Source of the DNA: Argentina anserina | Taxonomy: Eukaryota > Streptophyta > Magnoliopsida > Rosales > Rosaceae | NCBI RefSeq assembly: GCF_933775445.1 | Contig: NC_065878.1 | Coordinates: forward strand, 1,262,001-1,326,000 | Reading direction: 5' to 3' | Length of the DNA: 64,000 nt | In this document: positions 10,739 to 24,247 of the stretch, one piece after another | Layout: each line of letters starts with the position of its first letter | Position numbering within the stretch: the first letter of the stretch is position 1 | The notes under the pieces: generated by a model | The model's database searches: none | Told to the model about the DNA's origin: nothing | What the model saw: the letters and a program-made list of their open reading frames with translations, nothing else | Translations under genes and position numbers: made by a program

Positions 10739-13064
10739 ATGCAGCTTTCATCTCAAAGCAATTTTCTGTCACTACTACTCCTCATCATTGCCCCTACATA
10801 TTTCTCCTTCCCTCTTGGCCATAACCCACAGGAACCACCTGTACTTGATCATCATCATCATCAAACGCATACTGGTCATAATCTTTCGAGACCCAACCCT
10901 GGAATATTATGGACAAGCAGAAGAGAGCTTGTTACAGCCAGTTCTTCAGCAAAGGCTGTTTATAATGTGCATGATTTTGGAGCTAAAGGAAATGGAGGAG
11001 ATGATACCAAGGTGATTGCATGCATGTCCATCTCTTTTTCTTTGAAAGCGACCATTGTCTTTAATTCATTACGAAGAATGCCATTAGCATTCTCTGTTCA
11101 ACTTCTTGCTTTGCCATTTCTCAAATTAAATTGCAATTATGCCGTCTTTAATTTATTTCTTTAACTTACGTTTTCCTTTCAAATATTTGGCATTGATGAT
11201 CAAACTCGTTATGTTGATGAGGGCTTGATCATTGTGGTTGTTAAGATATGGTTGGTGTAATTTTTGGTGTTGTAGGCTTTTAGGAAGGCATGGAAGAAGG
11301 CATGCTCTAATTCTAGAGCAAGATCTGTTGAGCTCGTGGTCCCTAAGAACAGACTCTATCACCTCAAACCTATTACATTCTCTGGTCCTTGCAAATCTCA
11401 TGTCACCTTTAAGGTGAGTGCATCACATTATAACTTGCTAGGTGTATGCGCATGAAGGCAATATATGACCAACACGTACATACTAGCTAGATAGTATAAA
11501 ATGTACATAGTTACGTGCATGTACACTGCTGTTGATTGCTATTTCATTACTTCACACTTTATATTTGTGTTCCACATCTAGATCTATGGAACGATCAAAG
11601 CATCACCATTCTTATCGCATTACAAAAGGGACAGAAGACATTGGATTCAGTTCGAGAATTTAACGAACTTTAGAGTTGAAGGTGCCAGCACCGGCATCAT
11701 CAATGGCAATGGAAGAAAATGGTGGGAGAGCTCTTGCAAAGTTAACGAGTCCCTTGTAAGTCATGTTCTTCACAAAATTTTTACTTGATTACTAAATATT
11801 GACTAACTATCTGCTGTTTTTTTCTTTTATGGAACCTTCGATTCTATCATATCACAGCCTTGCACAGACGCACCAACTGTAAGTTTGTGTTTATGGGCTC
11901 ATATATATTTCCAATTCCTCATCATTATAACCTAACACTAAGTCTTCTCTTTATATTTAACTACTCACCTGATGTGTTTCTTTACCTATATTCTTGTTGG
12001 ATTTTAGGCTGTGACTTTCTACGAGTGCAAAAATTTGGAGGTAGCTAATCTAAGGTTCCGAAACGCACAAAGAATGCATCTATCGTTTCAAAGATGTGTG
12101 CTTGTAAAAGTTTTGAATCTCATAATAATAGCACCAGAAAATAGTCCCAACACCGATGGAATTCATGTCACTGAAACACAAGATATTCGCATAAATAGCT
12201 GCCGTATTAGGACAGGTAAAGCTCCAAAAAAAAAACTACGTAGCTAGTCTGACATCTGAAATTATCTACAAATCTTACAATATAGCCGACTCGCAACAAT
12301 TAATCTTATATCAGATATTGAAATTTATGGCAAAGAAAAGCTCACCAGAACTTGTGTGTTAATGAAGGTGACGACTGTATTTCAATAGTTAGCGGGTCAA
12401 AGAATGTTCAAGCTAGCGATATAACCTGCGGACCAGGTCATGGAATAAGGTATTGCATTAGATATGGGGGTATATTACCTATCATTATGAAACTGTTACT
12501 AAACTGCTTAATACGATGTTGTTCATGCAGTATTGGAAGCTTAGGAGCTGGAAATTCAGAAGCTGAGGTTTCAGATGTGGTAGTCACTCGAGCCAAGCTT
12601 GTAGGCACCACGAATGGACTAAGAATCAAGACTTGGCAAGGAGGTTCCGGTTATGCAAAAAACATCAGATTCAAAAATGTTCTAATGCACAATGTCACCA
12701 ATCCCATAATCATAGACCAACATTACTGTGATCAGGAAACACCATGCCATGATCAGGTAATGCTACCTTCAGTTTTAATAATCCTCATTAGTACATTTAG
12801 TTTCATATTGCAATCCTCATAATGTACTACGTGCAGGCGTCGGCCGTAAAAATAAGCGGAGTGGCATACCAAAATGTGAAAGGCACAAGTGCTTCTAAAG
12901 TGGCAGTAAAATTCGATTGCAATAAACGATTCGGATGTCAAAAGATTTTGGTGCAAGATGTGAACATAGTACCTCTGAACGATGAAGGAATGGCCACAGC
13001 TTCATGTCAGAATGTTGGATTACGCCACATAGGGATAGTTTCACCAAAATGCTCTTCAACATAG
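10739..13064 (+). CDS. Polygalacturonase (GH28), eight exons
   Basis: Exons 10739-11011, 11276-11413, 11582-11755, 11858-11878, 12008-12215, 12368-12449, 12531-12756 and 12837-13064 join to 1350 nt, 449 residues. All introns are GT-AG. Residues 1-24 are a secretory signal (LLLLIIAPTYFSF). A His-rich stretch and a basic propeptide-like region precede the catalytic beta-helix, which starts near VYNVHDFGAKGNG. The four GH28 signatures are present: NTDG (250-253), GDDC (272-275), GHGIS (295-299) and RIK (330-332). The enzyme hydrolyses alpha-1,4-galacturonan in the wall; the NTDG and DDC aspartates and His296 are the known catalytic set. Exon 4 is only 21 nt. The gene looks functional. Its subfamily (expansion, abscission or pollen type) cannot be fixed by eye. 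Confidence 0.95.
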
Positions 13065-13531
13065 TAGATCCATTCATAAGGCAACAACTTAGAGTCTCTA
13101 ATGCGTTTAATTACATTAGCATTTCAGTGCTGTAAAACAAAAGGAATAGTATAATCACTGATTAAAGGTATACAATTTGTTTATTGATAGTGGAGTTCAT
13201 TTCTAACTACTTGTACTTTGAATTAATCTTTCATGAAGCTTAGAGGAAGAAAAACCTTTTTTGTGGTCTAAAGAAAGAGAAAGCCAGTAATGATGGAAAT
13301 CTGAAATTCAAACTAACAAGCAAGAAACACAAAACAAAGGTGAGATGACAGTACCATGCCACTTTCGCTTAAATGATGTTCACAACAGGTCATTGAATCT
13401 TTCAATTAATGTGAATGAAATCACTACATTCCTGCAATTAGTTTACATGTTTTTCTTCTATTATCAGATATTACAGTACATGTAAACTAATTAAACTGCA
13501 CTAGACTTCAGGAACTCAAACATACAAATGA
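13065..13531. other. Convergent spacer between polygalacturonase and ARP7
   Basis: The two genes end tail to tail here. No coding frame is seen; the sequence should contain both 3' UTRs. No clear shared terminator can be named. Confidence 0.6.
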
Positions 13532-13743
13532 TTAAAAGCATTTCCGGTGAACAACTGAAGGGCCATTTTCATCATAGTCTGCTTTGGTAACATGCTGATT
13601 CTGTGGAAACACAACTTTGGCAAGTATTGCACCGCCCACCCACGCTGAATAGTTTGTCAAGTTCTCTGCCATGTACTCTGGGGGCTGTTCCACCAACAGC
13701 TAGAAGCATTAGAACCACAATCCAAAAAATGCCCTTGCGTAAA

Positions 13744-13776
<33 letters not shown>

Positions 13777-16700
13777 TCAACCTATCTTATGGTAAGAGTT
13801 ATTAATGATATTACTACTGATACTTGTCAAGTAATCAACAAACAATTAATTCTCGTTAAACAGATATTGGACCAGCAGAGGCAGGGAAATATATATTTGA
13901 GACAGCTGAGTGCAAACTTTGGTACAAAACAGGGAGAACAAAACTCTAAGCTGCCAACATGTAAAATTGTGGTACCATAATACAGCAAATAATGAATGTC
14001 AAGATATGGAGAAACAAATCATTATACACATCGACCACAAACTGAACTCCACATTTTCCAGACAGGGTCTGATCACCCTTTAATAAACTAGGTAAAATGT
14101 CAAGAGATGCCTCATGTTGAAAAGATGACAATGATCAGCAAAACATTAATTATATTTTCTCTGGACAGATTTTAACTTTTTACCAACCCACCTCCCCATG
14201 CTAACACATTATTGCTCATTTCATGATTAAATAGCGTTTAGTTGTGCTTTGCAACATCAGATATGCAGTGTTTTCACATTGCTTGTTCAAAGTGGTGCAA
14301 TAGGAAAAAATAAAAATGCGTGGAGGTTGCAAGGTGAGACCAAGCATAAGCTAAATTACCTTAATTAAAGCAGGGCGAACAGCAGATGAGCACAGACCAG
14401 CTTCTTTCTGAAACCTTTCTTCAAAACCTGTGAGAAGCAATCCACACTACCAATCAACAACAATAGAGAAAACTTTCTATCTCTTCTGGAAGAAAACTGT
14501 TGGACGTGTACGTAAAGTTGCACTGATACTATTCATGTTCGTAGAATAGTTCCATAACATATATGATAAAAGGAATTTTAAGTCTTGGGATGCCCATATT
14601 TTAAACCTCTTTTTATTTGCTTTTGATAATGATTATATAGAATGGGTGAATTACATTCAACATTTGAATAATTAATTACCAGTATATCGTTATACGTGCT
14701 CTTGTTATAATTCATTAGGCTTCATTAAAATTGAAAAAGACATAGATAAGTCAAAGATACTAACCCACTGAATATGGAATGCACAAATAAATATTATAAA
14801 ACTCACCAGTCATAGAAGCAGTGCCACCACACAGTACCGTATTTTCCAACAATTGCCGGTGATTATCCGAGGATACTGTTGAAATACAACGAACAAGCTG
14901 TTCAACAATTCCATGAGCCTCTAAACCCAGTATAGATGGTTGGAATAAAGCCTCGCCAACAGTATACTTTTCTCTTCCAATTGTAATGACCTACACAGTA
15001 AGTAATGTTACATTCAGACGATAAGAACATTATGAAGAGAACATAGTCTAATTAAAGAGGATTTATGTTTTAAAAAGAATAAAATTATGTGACATTAAAG
15101 TTTTCAAAATTAGCTGGAATCAATGCATGCTTTGAGATGGGATCACTCCTAAAAGAGGATTAAAAAGCATATAAAAAAAAACTGTGTTAGCTTAAAGGAA
15201 AAAAAATCAGAAAATTAACAACAAAGTGTGTACTTTACAGATGATTCACCAGATCTCATTCAGAATTCAACATCTAAAATTAGAGAAGATTTAAGTGTGT
15301 GGATAACCTAGTATGAACGTTCACCCTACAAGCAGAATAATGAGCATATACTACATAACATGGTGTGATCAACTAAACCTTTCATAAAGACAACCTTTAT
15401 GCCTACGCCTGTCTCTTTGTCCATTAATTTCTCTATAATATATTTCATTAAATTAAACATACCTGTCCATCAGGAAGGGTATGTTTTTCTGTCTGGCAAG
15501 ATCTCTTAATCTTTTCATAAGCAAGCTCATCATCAGCACAACATGAATATTGCTCTTTTATTTTCTCCACATCAGACATCTTGAAATTCACCAAAGGATT
15601 GGATTTCCCAAGCTCTTCAGCAAGTAACTTTGTCAAATCAATACCTCCAAGTTCAAACCTTCTTGAGGCAATATGCTGAACCGCCCCTTCAATTACTGGT
15701 GCAATATCTGTTGGTAATTGGCCAACATTTCAAAGAAAGCACAGTTCAAAATAAATCAAATGCTCACAAAAGATTGTGCATTTTTAACCACTTGACAGCT
15801 TTAGTTCATTAACTAGCACGTCTTTATGACTGTTATCATATCGCTGCCTTAAGATCTGAATTACTGTGGTCCATAGTCACAGTCGGCATCGCAATGGAAT
15901 ATCAAATATCATTAATCTACTTCGTTGTACCACTACAAAGTGCATAAACAGGAAATTTAAGAAAGTTGCAGATGTTACGAGCATATAAACTGACTGATAA
16001 TAAGCTAGAGAGTAAAACTAAACATTAATTATATACTATTGGCTTTAATTAGGTATAACTTGGTTTGTCCAAAAGAAGATATGAATAGACCAAATATTAT
16101 AATGTCCCAATTAACCATATCCTGTAAGAAATCCATCTCATAAGCCTAAAATATATTAATAAAGGTTTCATCTGAAAGGTATACACACCAATCTTCCCAT
16201 GCCCTATATCAACAGTGCATCCTGAGATACGTCCTACAGCATAAAGTGACAATACTGCTTGCTCTGATGCATAGAAGCCCGATATGTTAAAAGTTTCAAA
16301 CATCAGCTGTACCAACTGTTCTCTGGCAGCCTGGCCAAAAAAATTAATAATTGTTAGTCTTCCTTATCATGGCAAACATTAAGTAGAACTAGAGAAAGTG
16401 GAATTATGAAGTACATTAGATTGATCAGCAAGAAATTTAATCAATTTAGGGTCATCAAATCCTTAACTTAACAGTGAAATCCAAATTAATGAGCATGCAG
16501 ACCACAAAAACGCAGAAAACAGTGAAATCGATTTGCAACTCTTAGCAATATGAAGTGCCTTTCAACTGATTATATGAAATAGAGAAGAGAGGCGATAAAT
16601 TTCTTTCAATAATACAAGTTAGATAAATTAAAATAAAAAATAACATGCGCTAAGATACTGAGACTTTTGAATTTAGAGTTTGCAGAGTGGTGCTGGTCTA

Positions 16701-18090
16701 GAGCACAAGATTTAAGAAGAAACTATTGCTCCTGAAATTGAATACTATCACAATACAACCAAACTATCAAGCTTTTCCACATAGACCATATTCTTTTAAT
16801 GTGCGGTAAAATATATATTAATTACAGGAAAAAGGAACATATGAGCTAACCTTGGGAGTATAAAGTGGATCAGTAAAAAGTATCTGCCCTTCATTGCCTA
16901 TTTCCCATCCCAGACCAGTGTATAGAATATGATGCAACAGATCTTCCATGGCATCCCAATCTTTAATAAAACCCCGCACAACAGGCTCAACAATGAAATC
17001 TTCAAGTGATGAATTATCATTCATCGATCCATCCTCAGGGATGCGTTTCATTTGGTTGGGAATTATCTGAAATTGGACAGAACATTAAAAGTAAGGACAT
17101 CGAAAATGAACTAGAGGAACATATTTTGTTACTACTGTTAGTGAAATTTACTAAGCATTCTGTACAATACAATCCCAGAGTGAAATTAAGTTATGTGATC
17201 CCCTGATTCCTGTAAGGTATGCACTTTTGGATTGAAATAGTTTTATAACACCAAAACAAGAAGGCTTAATAGAGCAGAAAAAGAATGTTGGTCTTTGGCT
17301 ATTTGGAATCTAAAGGTTGAAATTCTTACTGTTATTTGAAAACTTTTGACAGCAGAACTTTGGTTCTGCAAAATACCCGTCTTCTTAAATGCAAAGCTGT
17401 GTTTCCAAAATAACTAACAGCCTGAAATTCCTATTGCAATGGATTTTGCTAATTGAAACTCATGCAAAGTAACAGAGTGACTGGCCTCAGTGGTTGTGTC
17501 AAGAATAGAGTTATACATTCTCTTCATAATATCACCAACATGTAAACTTATTAATAATATTAGCGGACCCAATGTAGTCGAATTGAAATTGAATTTGGTG
17601 AACCAACATAAATCCGTATCTCTCACACATGGTTCTGATTCATAGTCCCTGAATTAGTCATAAATGCGTAATGCAATAAAAATAAAAGTTTGTACAAAGA
17701 CAAACACATCGCCCTCGCAGTACATATATACATGAAAGAATGTAAAACGATTCTACCTTCAGCCACTAAAAAAAGAGGTGGAAACCAAAAGGGTCAAATT
17801 GCCTTGGCCGCAGTAAAAAAAAAAAAACAGGTTAAATTATCCTACTTAATAAAGCTCAACCTTTCATGAAATCGAAACGAATCCGAGTTAACCCAAACCA
17901 AACGAAGGACATGGAGACTGTAATTCTCAGTAAACAAACGAAATGCTCGGCCTTATCTTTCATACGAGACTTGAACTTGAGAGCAAGACCAGAAGAGGAG
18001 AGGAAGATATACCATTGCCGGAGCCTGATCGGGAACGGCGGGTCCCGCTTTGAGAAGCTTGGTGCCAACATCGACCACCGCAGCTTCCAT
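13532..18090 (-). CDS. ARP7: Actin-related protein 7, seven exons
   Basis: Minus-strand exons 18090-18013, 17066-16851, 16330-16189, 15707-15463, 14990-14807, 14427-14360 and 13684-13532 join to 1086 nt, 361 residues, close to the 363 I recall for Arabidopsis ARP7. All introns are GT-AG. The N-terminus [16 protein letters not shown], the actin-fold segment [41 protein letters not shown] and the C-terminus [15 protein letters not shown] are typical of plant ARP7, a nuclear protein known as a subunit of SWI/SNF-type chromatin remodellers. Introns are unusually long for the coding length, and intron 1 is about 0.95 kb. A GA microsatellite lies just upstream of the start. I see no disabling change. 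Confidence 0.95.
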
Positions 18091-18161
18091 CTTGTCGTGA
18101 AATCCTAAAACGTAAACACTAGCCCTGAATTGGGGTTTAGCAGAAGCTAATGCTGAACTGG

Positions 18162-18165
<4 letters not shown>

Positions 18166-18201
<36 letters not shown>
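18166..18201. repeat. (GA)n microsatellite in the ARP7 leader
   Basis: A run of about 18 GA units lies roughly 75 bp upstream of the ARP7 ATG (CT on the coding strand). CT-rich 5' UTR tracts are common in plant genes. A second shorter CT run sits at about 18370-18388. Confidence 0.9.
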
Positions 18202-18203
<2 letters not shown>

Positions 18204-18487
18204 GGCTCTGTATCTGAAGTTTAAATTGCACTGCGTCTCTCTGCTCTGCTTTGGTTGAACCAGCAACGTCTTCTTTCCCTTGTGGGCTTTGCCTTATTTG
18301 CGACACACCTCCCTCAATTTTGTAAATATTCTAAACGAGCCCCTCCAACTTTATACAATTATAAACTGACCTCTCTCTCTCTCTCTCTTTTTAGTTTTAC
18401 TCCAATTTGCCTGGACTCCGCCTTCATCACAACATCTATAGCCAGTTTTGCATATCGCAGATGATGAAGGAAAAATGAAGAGTTCGG

Positions 18488-19150
18488 TATTAGGGAATAC
18501 GGAAGAATGAACTGAAGAATGGAAATCGAAATAAATCACAACCACAAGTGAAAATAAAATGAAAGAGAACACCAGAATTTAACGTGGTTCGGCAAAGTGC
18601 CTACGTCCACGGGTAGCAACAATAAAGAACCTCCACTATACGAAGAAAGGTTACACCGAGAGAAACACTACTACAAGACTCACACTTGAAGGGATACACT
18701 CTCAGACACTTTATTATGCTACACACACAAAACTCTTTACTTTGAGTTTTCTCTCTATCTCTCACTTTTGATCACACACAAGATGATCTCTCCCTTATTG
18801 TTCTTCTATGTTTATTGCACCACTTCTCATGCCTTTATATAGGCAAACATCTTTGTGCAATTCATGCATTTGCATGTAGCATGCATGGAAGCAAAGTCAA
18901 TCTTCTTCCTTGATTCATGCTCAATGTTAGCATGCTCATCAATGCATTCTTCTTTCTTTATCAAACAAATCAACCACCTACCACCATAAGGTTGTAGATT
19001 TATTTCTTACATTCAACAAAGGTTGCTCCAAGTTTCAACAAAATCAACTCCATTAATTAATGGGTCACCAAAGCAATAGGTGTGCATGATTTACTCATGT
19101 GAACATCACATAGTTTTCATACCTTCATTAAAGAGGGATTGACCCTATCA
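18488..19150 (-). repeat. 3' LTR of the Tork-like copia element
   Basis: Identical in length (663 bp) to its partner. The outer terminal dinucleotide is mutated: plus-strand TATTAGGG here against TGTTAGGG at 24248. A TATATAGG motif (about 18836) and its surroundings match the partner. Confidence 0.95.
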
Positions 19151-19166
19151 ATCTCCCCCTCCCGAC

Positions 19167-20228
19167 TTAGATGGAGGGATGCGCCATTCCAGACGCGCTT
19201 CTGCAGAACTCGAACTTCTCCTTCGATAGAGACTTCATCATCATATTTGAACTGTTCTTGTCTGTATGAATTTTCTTCAGCAGTATTTCCTTAGCTTCCA
19301 GCACATCACGTATCCAGTGATACCTCATATTAATGTGTTTTGACCTCGAGTGAAAACTCGAATTCTTGCTCAAGTGAATCGCGCTTTGACTGTCACAATG
19401 CAAGACAAACTCTTGTTGTGTATGACCCAATTCCTGTAGGAATCTCTTTAACCACAAAATATCTTTGCACGCTTCCGTAGCTGTAATATACTCTGCTTCT
19501 GTAGTTGACAAAGCAACACATTTTTGTAGCTTTGATTGCCACGAGACAGCTCCCCCTGAAAACGTGATCAGGGTTCCGGATGTGGACTTTCTCGTGTCAA
19601 TATCCCCGGCCATATCTGCATCTGTGTAGCCAACTAGTTCAGACTTGCCACTTCCAAAGCATAGACTCATCTTTGAAGTTCCTCGCAAGTATCTCAAAAT
19701 CCACTTGACAGCATTCCAGTGCTCCTTGCCTGGATTAGATAAGAATCTGCTAACAACACCAACTGCATGTGTTATGTCTGGTCTAGTACAAACCATTGCG
19801 TACATCAAGATCCCTACTGCTGAGGCATATGGCACTGTTGCCATTTCTTCCTCCTCCTTCTGACTCGTAGGACTCTGCTTTGAGTTGAGCTTCATGTGAC
19901 TAGCAAGTGGAGTAGCAACTGGTTTTGGTTTCTCCATGTGGAAACACTCTAGTACCTTCTCAATGTACTTTTCTTGTGATAACCACAATTTTTTGTTCCC
20001 ACGATCATGGGTAATCTCCATGCCCAAAATCTGCTTGGCTAGTTCCAAATCATTCATATCAAAGGACTTTGATAAATCTGTCTTTAGATGTTGAATCATA
20101 GCAGTATCTTTGCCAACAATTAACATATCTTCTACATAAAGTAGTAAGATGATAAAATTACCTCCAGCAGGTTGTTGAATATAAACACACGGATCTGCTG
20201 ACGTTCTTTTGCACCCATGACTCACCAT
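19167..20228 (-). pseudogene. Copia reverse transcriptase C-terminus and RNase H
   Basis: This 353-codon frame resumes just after the frameshift. The catalytic RT box reads YVEDM instead of YVDDM, so the first Asp is lost. The rest is well preserved: the TRPDI region, RNase H with GYTDADMAGD, ALSTTEAEYI and HCDSQSAIHLSKN, and a C-terminal SKHINMRYHWIRD block. It ends about 17 bp from the LTR. Confidence 0.88.
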
Positions 20229-22141
20229 GAAAGAGCAAACTTCTTATACCATTGTCTTGGTGCTTGCTTCAATCCGTACAGGCTTTTCTTCAACTTGCAA
20301 ACCATATGCTCATTTCCATTGACTTCGAAGCCTTCTGGTTGCTCCATATATATTTCTTCATCTAAATTACCATGAAGAAATGCAGTCTTCACGTCCATCT
20401 GCTCCACCTCTAGATCCATGCTCGCAGCCATGCCCAAAATGACTCTAATCAAAGTCATCTTGACAACAGGTGAGAAAATCTCATCAAAATCAATTCCTTC
20501 TTTCTGGCTGAATCCTTTGACAACTAAGCGAGCCTTCAATTTTGTCAGTTTCTCATTCTCATCTCGCTTTAACTTGAACACCCACTTGTTCTTGAGTGCT
20601 TTTCGGCCTTTAGGAAGCTTCATCAACTTATAGGTGTCGTTCTTTAGTAAAGACTCCATCTCAGACTCCATGGCTAGCCTCCATTTGTCGTGGTCTTGAT
20701 GAATCTTTGCTTCCCTGTAACTTTCAGGCTCTCCGTCACTGGTCAAAAGGATGTAATTTGCATAAGGATCATTTCCATCATTAGTCACCAAAATATATTG
20801 AGATGATGGATGCTTGGTGGATGGAATTTGCCTCCTGGTGCTTCTACGAACATCTACTTGATTATTCACATGCTGCTCCCCCTGATCAAACTCTCCTTCA
20901 TCTTCGACTTCAGCATCTCCCGTGTCAGGTACATTTTCAACTCTATCACCTTGCAGCCCAACGTTGTATTCCTGCTGCAATGGTGAATCATAAATGCGGC
21001 TATCACTTGTTGCATTTGGTAGTACCTCTTTGTCGAAATCTGCAATAGATTGGTCTTCATGGAACACCACATCTCTGCTTCTTATGAATTTCTTCGTCTT
21101 TGGATTCCTTAACCGGTGGCCAAACTCTTCTTCACCATAGCCGACAAATATGCATGGTGTCGCCTTGTCATCCAGCTTTTTCCTATACTCTTTGGATACA
21201 AGTGCGAATGCTTTACAACCAAATACTCTTAAATGTGAGTATAATGCATCTTTCCCGGTCCAGACTTCATTTGGAGTCTTAAATTCCAAAGGTACACACG
21301 GTGCTCTGTTGATTAGGTAGCACACAATCTTCACAGCTTCTCCCCAAAATTCTTTTGATAATTTTTCCATCTTCAACATGCATCTGACTTTCTCCATAAT
21401 GGTACGATTCATCCGCTCTGCTACGCCATTATGTTGAGGGGTACCAGGAACTGTCTTCTCATGTCTGATGCCATGCTTTGCACAATAATCTCTAAATTCG
21501 TGCGCTATGTACTCTCCGCCATTATCACTACAAAGGCACTTCAATTTTCTTCCAGTCTCCCTTTCCACCATAGTGTGGAAAATTGTAAATGTCTGGAACA
21601 CCTGGTCTTTGGATTTCAACAAATAAACTCAAACCTTTCGTGAAACATCATCGATATAAGTAACAAAATACTTATGCATACCTAATGATTCTTCTTCCAT
21701 CGGGCCACACACATCTGAATGTACAAGATCTAGAATATTTTCTTTCCTAGTGAAAGTCTTTGAAAAACTAATTTTCTTATGCTTTCCATATAAACAATAA
21801 TCACATGAGTCTAATGAGTTACCTTTGGTAACATAAATTAGCGACTTCTTTGTCAACAACTGCAGTCCTTTCTCACTCATGTGGCAAAGACGTCTATGCC
21901 ACAAACTTTGAGAAGATTTCTCGACTGCATTCAGCTCACTCTTGCATATCTTTATATAGGTCTTGTAGAGTGTGCAACACATTTTTCCTCTGGAAACTAC
22001 AAGAGATCCCTTGGTAAGCTTCCACTTTCCATCACCACCATGATGATGAAAGCCTTGCCGATTAAGTACACCAGTTGACATAAGATTGAGACGTAGGCCA
22101 GGAACATGTCTCACATCTTTTAACAATAACTGACAGCCCAC
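20222..22141 (-). pseudogene. Copia integrase and first half of reverse transcriptase
   Basis: Reading from 22141 the frame covers the protease end, the integrase zinc site and the core. A TGA replaces the Trp codon present in the other copy (about 21630). The frame then continues in 21622-20222 with SDNGGEY, the NGVAERMNRT region, and RT blocks ending at LYGLKQAPRQWYKKF. A one-base deletion near 20233 shifts the frame and ends it in a stop. Confidence 0.88.
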
Positions 22142-23489
22142 ATCTGTCTACAAGCAAATATCTCCAATTCCAGCAATATTGGAGTAGCTGTCATTGCCCA
22201 TCTTCACTTTACCAAAGTCACCTGCTTTGTACGTAGTGAAGAACTCTACGTGAGAGGTGGCATGAAACGAGGCTCCGGAATCAACGATCCATTGCACTCC
22301 AGGATTATCTACTAGTAGACATTCACCTCCAAGTGACAGGAACTCACACTCATCATGAGACACCGCAGCAGCAACATTGTTTGTGTCCTCCTTTTGTTGA
22401 TGAGTAGTGTCTTCTCTCGCTTCTTTGAATTCCCGCTTCAATTTGTTACAATTTTTGTATATGTTGAGGGGTACCAGGAACTGTCTTCTCATGTCTGATG
22501 CCATGCTTTGCACAATAATCTCTAAATTCGTGCGCTATGTACTCTCCGCCATTATCACTACGAAGGCACTTCAATTTTCTTCCAGTCTCCCTTTCCACCA
22601 TAGTGTGGAAAATTGTAAATGTCTGGAACACCTGGTCTTTGGATTTCAACAAATAAACCCAAACCTTTCGTGAAACATCATCGATATAAGTAACAAAATA
22701 CTTATGCATACCTAATGATTCTTCTTCCATCGGGCCACACACATCTGAATGTACAAGATCTATAATATTTTCTTTCCTAGTGAAAGTCTTTGAAAAACTA
22801 ATTTTCTTATGCTTTTCCATATAAACAATAATCACAAGAGTCTAATGAGTTACCTTTGGTAACATGAATTAACGACTTCTTTGCCAACAACTGCAGTCAT
22901 TTCTCACTCATGTGGCAAAGACGTCTATGCCACAAACTTGGAGAAGATTTCTCGACTGCATTCAGCTCACTCTTGCATATCTTTATATAGGTCTTGTAGA
23001 GTGTGCAACACATTTTTCCTCTAGCAACTACAAGAGATCCCTTGGTAAGCTTCCACTTTCCATCACCACCATGATGATGAAAGCCTTGCCGATTAAGTAC
23101 ACCAGTTGACATAAGATTGAGACGTAGGCCAGGAACATGTCTCACATATTTTAACAATAACTGACAGCCCACATCTGTCTACAAGCAAATATCTCCAATT
23201 CTAGCAATATTGGAGTAGCTGTTATTGCCCATCTTCACTTTACCAAAGTCACCTGCTTTGTACGTAGTGAAGAACTCTACGTGAGAGGTGGCATGAAACG
23301 AGGGTCCGGAATCAACGATCCATTGAACTCCAGGATTATCTACTAGTATACATTCACCTCCAAGTGACAGGAACTCACACTCATCATGAGACACCGCAGC
23401 AGCAACATTGTTTGTGTCCTCCTTTTGTTGATGAGTAGTGTCTTCTCTCGCTTCTTTGAATTCCCGCTTCAATTTGTTACAATTTTTGT
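21430..23489 (-). repeat. ~1.03-kb tandem duplication inside copia pol
   Basis: Plus-strand 21430-22458 and 22460-23489 are almost identical, offset by 1030 bp and then 1031 bp after an extra T in the second copy near 22815. Each copy runs from the end of gag through protease and the integrase zinc site (LWHRRLCHMSEK) into the integrase core (SDNGGEY). The junction at 22459-22460 fuses integrase back to the gag tail and destroys the frame. Confidence 0.92.
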
Positions 23490-24207
23490 TCATGTGGCCT
23501 GGAAGACCACAATGATGACACTTTCTGTTGAACCTTGTTCTGGATTTGCTCATACTCCTTTCGTGACCTCTGGGTCTTTTGCTCTTGCTCCTTCCTCTCC
23601 TCTCCGCAACGAAGAATTGACCATTTTCTGAACTTGATGAAGAACTCCTTCTTGTTTCTTCGTTCAACATATTATCTTTAATATTTTCCATAGATAATAC
23701 ATCATTAGGAGCAGAGTTACTTACAGTGACAACAAATGTCTCCCAGCTATTTGGTAACGACCCGAGCAGCAACAACGCTTGTAACTCATCATCAATCTTC
23801 ATGCTCATCGTGGCTAATTGATTGAGGACACTCTGAAAGTTGTTGAGGTGCTTGGTCACTCGAATGCCTCCCCGATACTTCATGTTGACGAGCTCTTTAA
23901 TGAGAAAAGCTTTCTTAGCAATAGTCTTTTTCACAAATAAAGACTCCAGCTTCAACCAAAGCTCATGTGCACTGGTTTCATTGGCAACATGGTGAAACAC
24001 ACTATCGTCCACCCATTCACGAATATGACCGATGGCTTTACGCTTCATCGTCGTCCAAATTGCTGGTGAAATCTCACTTGGCTTGGCATCGTCTCCCTCA
24101 ATCGGCTCATGCAAATCTTTGCAATAGAGAATATCCTCCATTCTCGGCTTCCAGGTAATCCAGTTGGAGTGGTTGAGTCTGATCATGGTACTCCGTGATC
24201 CTTCCAT
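23179..24207 (-). pseudogene. Copia gag and start of protease
   Basis: The 342-codon frame starts at the ATG 41 bp past the LTR. It has the gag core (about residues 10-190), a CCHC knuckle CHHCGLPGHMNKNC, and the protease start, where the active-site triplet is DSG (WIVDSGPSFHA). A TAG then cuts the protease domain at 23179. The same stop recurs at the equivalent place in the duplicated copy (22148), so it predates the duplication. In a functional relative gag and pol would be continuous. Confidence 0.85.
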
Positions 24208-24234
24208 TCTAGCATCTCCCAGTCAGAACTAGGA

Positions 24235-24246
24235 GCTCTGATACCA
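24235..24246 (-). promoter_or_regulatory. Primer-binding site (initiator tRNA-Met)
   Basis: On the minus strand TGGTATCAGAGC follows the 5' LTR after one base. This is the standard complement to the 3' end of initiator tRNA-Met used by plant copia elements. Confidence 0.92.
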
Positions 24247-24247
24247 C

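Noticed and set aside
10704..11015. Frame overlapping polygalacturonase exon 1
   Set aside because: Wrong frame; the ATG at 10739 gives the signal peptide and joins the GH28 exons.
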